Positions 6,569 to 8,114 of a DNA stretch of 8,114 nucleotides are shown piece after piece. Position numbers and translations under genes: made by a program. The stretch is from assembly GCA_003231795.1 (NCBI GenBank), contig QIJI01000396.1, positions 1 through 8,114 of the forward strand. Reading direction: 5' to 3'. A model generated the notes under the pieces. It made no database searches, had not been told where the DNA came from, and saw only the letters and a list, made by a program, of their open reading frames with translations. Position 1 is the stretch's first letter. Each line of letters opens with the position of its first letter. The DNA is from Gammaproteobacteria bacterium. Lineage in GTDB: Bacteria; Pseudomonadota; Gammaproteobacteria; GCA-001735895.

Positions 6569-8114
6569 GCGATCATCTCTACAGTTCCGGCATCACCATC
6601 GATCCGAACTTTTGCACCATCGGTTATGCTGGTAGTGGCCGTGCGCGAACCGACGACTCCCGGAATTCCATATTCTCTCGCGACGATGGCGGCATGCGAG
6701 AGCTGACCGCCGCGATCAGTAACCACCGCTCCCAATAACGGCATTACTACATTAAAACTGGCCGAAGTCGATTTCGAAATCAGCACATCACCCTGCTGCA
6801 ATCGATGAAAATCAGATGGGCTTTTGATCAGTCGCGCGATACCTTCATAAATTCCCGGACTGGCCGGAAAACCCGACACAATATTTTCATCCTCTTCTTC
6901 ACTGGCGGGTGCATCGAATACGTTACCAAAGGCCGCCCCGATCGCTGCCTGCGTCGGACGGGCATCGGGTGGAAAAGCTTCGAGTGGTGGTGGCGCCTCC
7001 GGTGGTGGACCGAGAAATGGGGGCACATCATCACAGGTTGCGCTGGAGGACCAGTCTTCACGTTGTTTCAGTTCGATTTCGGAAGGGCCGGTTTCTCCGC
7101 GCAGCATGTTTAACATTTCGTCATGCGATGCATGTACCAGTGCGTCGGCCTTATATAAACGCCCGTCAGCATGCAGACGTTTTCCAGCCTCCAGAATGGC
7201 TCGACGCGATAACCCGAATGCCTTTCCCTCGTTATAGACACCGCGTTCATCGCGTAACCGGTTTGTGTATCGAGCTTCTTCGAGTAGCTCGTCAAATTCG
7301 GCCTGGTGCTCGCCAGGCACCTTGTTACGAATGGCTATGCGTTGCTGCTCGGCCGTATCATCGACCTCCGGCTGATCCAGACTTTTCATTACACTGAAAA
7401 TTCCGGCAACCAGTACCTCCGGCGTTTCCAATGCGAACTGTTCGGTGATGTCGTAACCCGAGGTCAACTGATAACTGATGAGTTGCAGGTATTTGTCGAC
7501 AGCCAATGCAACCGGTCCGGGCATTTGCTGAAATGACTGCAATATGGACTTTGCCGGCTGGCCTTCGAATTGCTCAGCGCTCACGCCTGCCTGTTTGAGC
7601 TGCGTCGCCAGTTCGCACAGTTCCTTGTAGGCCACTCCGAGTGATACCGGGGACGATCCTTTTAGCAGCCCCAGCGCTTCACCCACCGAAATTCCAGTCC
7701 ACGCACAAACGCTGCCTAGATACATTCCGGTAGGAAATATCGAAGGAATGGTAAAAATGTGGTGCCGATACCATAATTCTTGCAGGTTTTCGAAGCAGAC
7801 GACGAGATGATCGGCCAATTCAGTAGTTGTTAATGCTTCCAGGTTGACCGCCTGTATCTGCTGATTGCGTCGAATCGAATCCGGCTTTACTTCTTTATCC
7901 CAGCGTTTCAAGTCTTCGCGCCACAACTTGTTCTCGATCGCTTTGGTGCCATTCGCAATGCGGGCGAGGAGCTCGGGCTGCTCGAAAAATCCGTCCGGGG
8001 GAGGTCCGGGTAGCGCGTCTTCAGGTACGCCAAAAAGCACTATCTTCGAATAATAAAATCCATGAATGATGGCAGATTTCGGGTGGCTCATCAGCACACC
8101 GTAACGCTCGGTGC
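6565..8114 (-). CDS. PEP-utiliser phosphohistidine (mobile-domain) protein, RPH/phenylphosphate-synthase-like, 5' end outside window
   Basis: A 515-residue C-terminal portion; the frame stays open to the right edge and reads TERYGVLMSHPKS at the boundary, so the GTG at 8097 or ATG at 8091 is probably internal. Residues 1 to about 355 are largely helical and resemble the substrate-binding middle region of rifampin-phosphotransferase-like proteins (for example SYQLTSGYDITEQ, then RLRDERGVYNE and GKRLHADGRLY). A proline-rich linker (361-386; 6955-7032) follows. The C-terminal swivelling domain begins at GFPASPGIYEG (414-424) and ends with DRGGQLSHAAIVAREYGIP. His473 (codon 6694-6696) is the expected phosphorylated histidine. 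No pyruvate/PEP TIM barrel follows. The ATP-binding half is the next gene, so this is inferred to be the phosphoryl-carrying, acceptor-binding subunit. The order and split match phenylphosphate synthase subunits 1 and 2, but the acceptor here is unknown. The proline linker recurs in PEP-utiliser relatives. Confidence 0.88.
   Translation of the reverse strand, partial: TERYGVLMSHPKSAIIHGFYYSKIVLFGVPEDALPGPPPDGFFEQPELLARIANGTKAIENKLWREDLKRWDKEVKPDSIRRNQQIQAVNLEALTTTELADHLVVCFENLQELWYRHHIFTIPSIFPTGMYLGSVCAWTGISVGEALGLLKGSSPVSLGVAYKELCELATQLKQAGVSAEQFEGQPAKSILQSFQQMPGPVALAVDKYLQLISYQLTSGYDITEQFALETPEVLVAGIFSVMKSLDQPEVDDTAEQQRIAIRNKVPGEHQAEFDELLEEARYTNRLRDERGVYNEGKAFGLSRRAILEAGKRLHADGRLYKADALVHASHDEMLNMLRGETGPSEIELKQREDWSSSATCDDVPPFLGPPPEAPPPLEAFPPDARPTQAAIGAAFGNVFDAPASEEEDENIVSGFPASPGIYEGIARLIKSPSDFHRLQQGDVLISKSTSASFNVVMPLLGAVVTDRGGQLSHAAIVAREYGIPGVVGSRTATTSITDGAKVRIDGDAGTVEMIA

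Noticed and set aside
6909..7397. 162-codon plus-strand frame opposite the phosphohistidine gene
   Set aside because: The composition is that of a shadow frame (Arg/His/Pro-rich) and the minus-strand frame is clearly the conserved one.
6565..8097. GTG at 8097 (or ATG at 8091) as the gene start of the phosphohistidine protein
   Set aside because: The frame continues without a stop to the window edge, and related subunits are longer, so the start most likely lies outside.
5741..8114. A complete PEP synthase (pyruvate, water dikinase) broken by a frameshift
   Set aside because: The order is His domain then ATP domain, the reverse of PEP synthase, and the C-terminal pyruvate/PEP-binding barrel is missing, so a simple broken ppsA does not explain the locus.
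1..8114. CRISPR array, tRNA, rRNA, insertion sequence or phage element
   Set aside because: Nearly all sequence is accounted for by conserved protein-coding genes; no direct repeat array, transposase, integrase or RNA-gene pattern was seen.

Overview
The window is about 50% GC by eye. It reads as part of a proteobacterial, probably gammaproteobacterial, chromosome carrying an accessory catabolic or detoxification cluster. The assignment rests on the close resemblance of the terminal aldolase to the enterobacterial HpaI type, and on Shine-Dalgarno-led, tightly packed genes. No species can be named. Every supported gene lies on the minus strand, so transcription runs from high to low coordinates. 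I see no RNA gene, CRISPR array, insertion sequence or integrase.

In transcription order there are two blocks. Block 1 (8114 to 4355) starts with a 5'-truncated protein carrying a PEP-utiliser phosphohistidine (mobile) domain. Next comes a separate PPDK_N-type ATP-binding protein in the -1 frame. Together they look like a split PEP-synthase/rifampin-phosphotransferase-like enzyme lacking the pyruvate/PEP-binding barrel, the same division of labour as phenylphosphate synthase. A 14-helix DHA2-type MFS transporter follows after only 3 nt, from a TTG start. Block 2 (4193 to 1) starts after a 161-bp gap, the only non-coding stretch. The gap holds a plausible promoter with an overlapping dyad and a second inverted repeat. 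Block 2 encodes a hydantoinase/oxoprolinase HyuA-type subunit, a HyuB-type subunit overlapping it by ATGA, and the N-terminal 124 residues of an HpcH/HpaI-type class II aldolase cut by the window edge.

A working model, which is inference, is that a compound is activated by ATP-dependent phosphoryl transfer (phosphohistidine protein plus ATP-binding protein). A cyclic amide, imide or carbonyl group is then processed by the ATP-dependent HyuAB pair, and a 2-keto-3-hydroxy acid intermediate is finally split by the aldolase to pyruvate (or a related 2-oxoacid) and an aldehyde. The MFS protein moves a substrate or, more in keeping with its antiporter motif, exports a toxic compound or product. The combination is unusual and its substrate cannot be read from the sequence. 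The oddest local feature is the junction between the two phosphotransferase genes, where the downstream gene has no ATG, GTG or TTG upstream of its conserved N-terminal glycine-rich motif.
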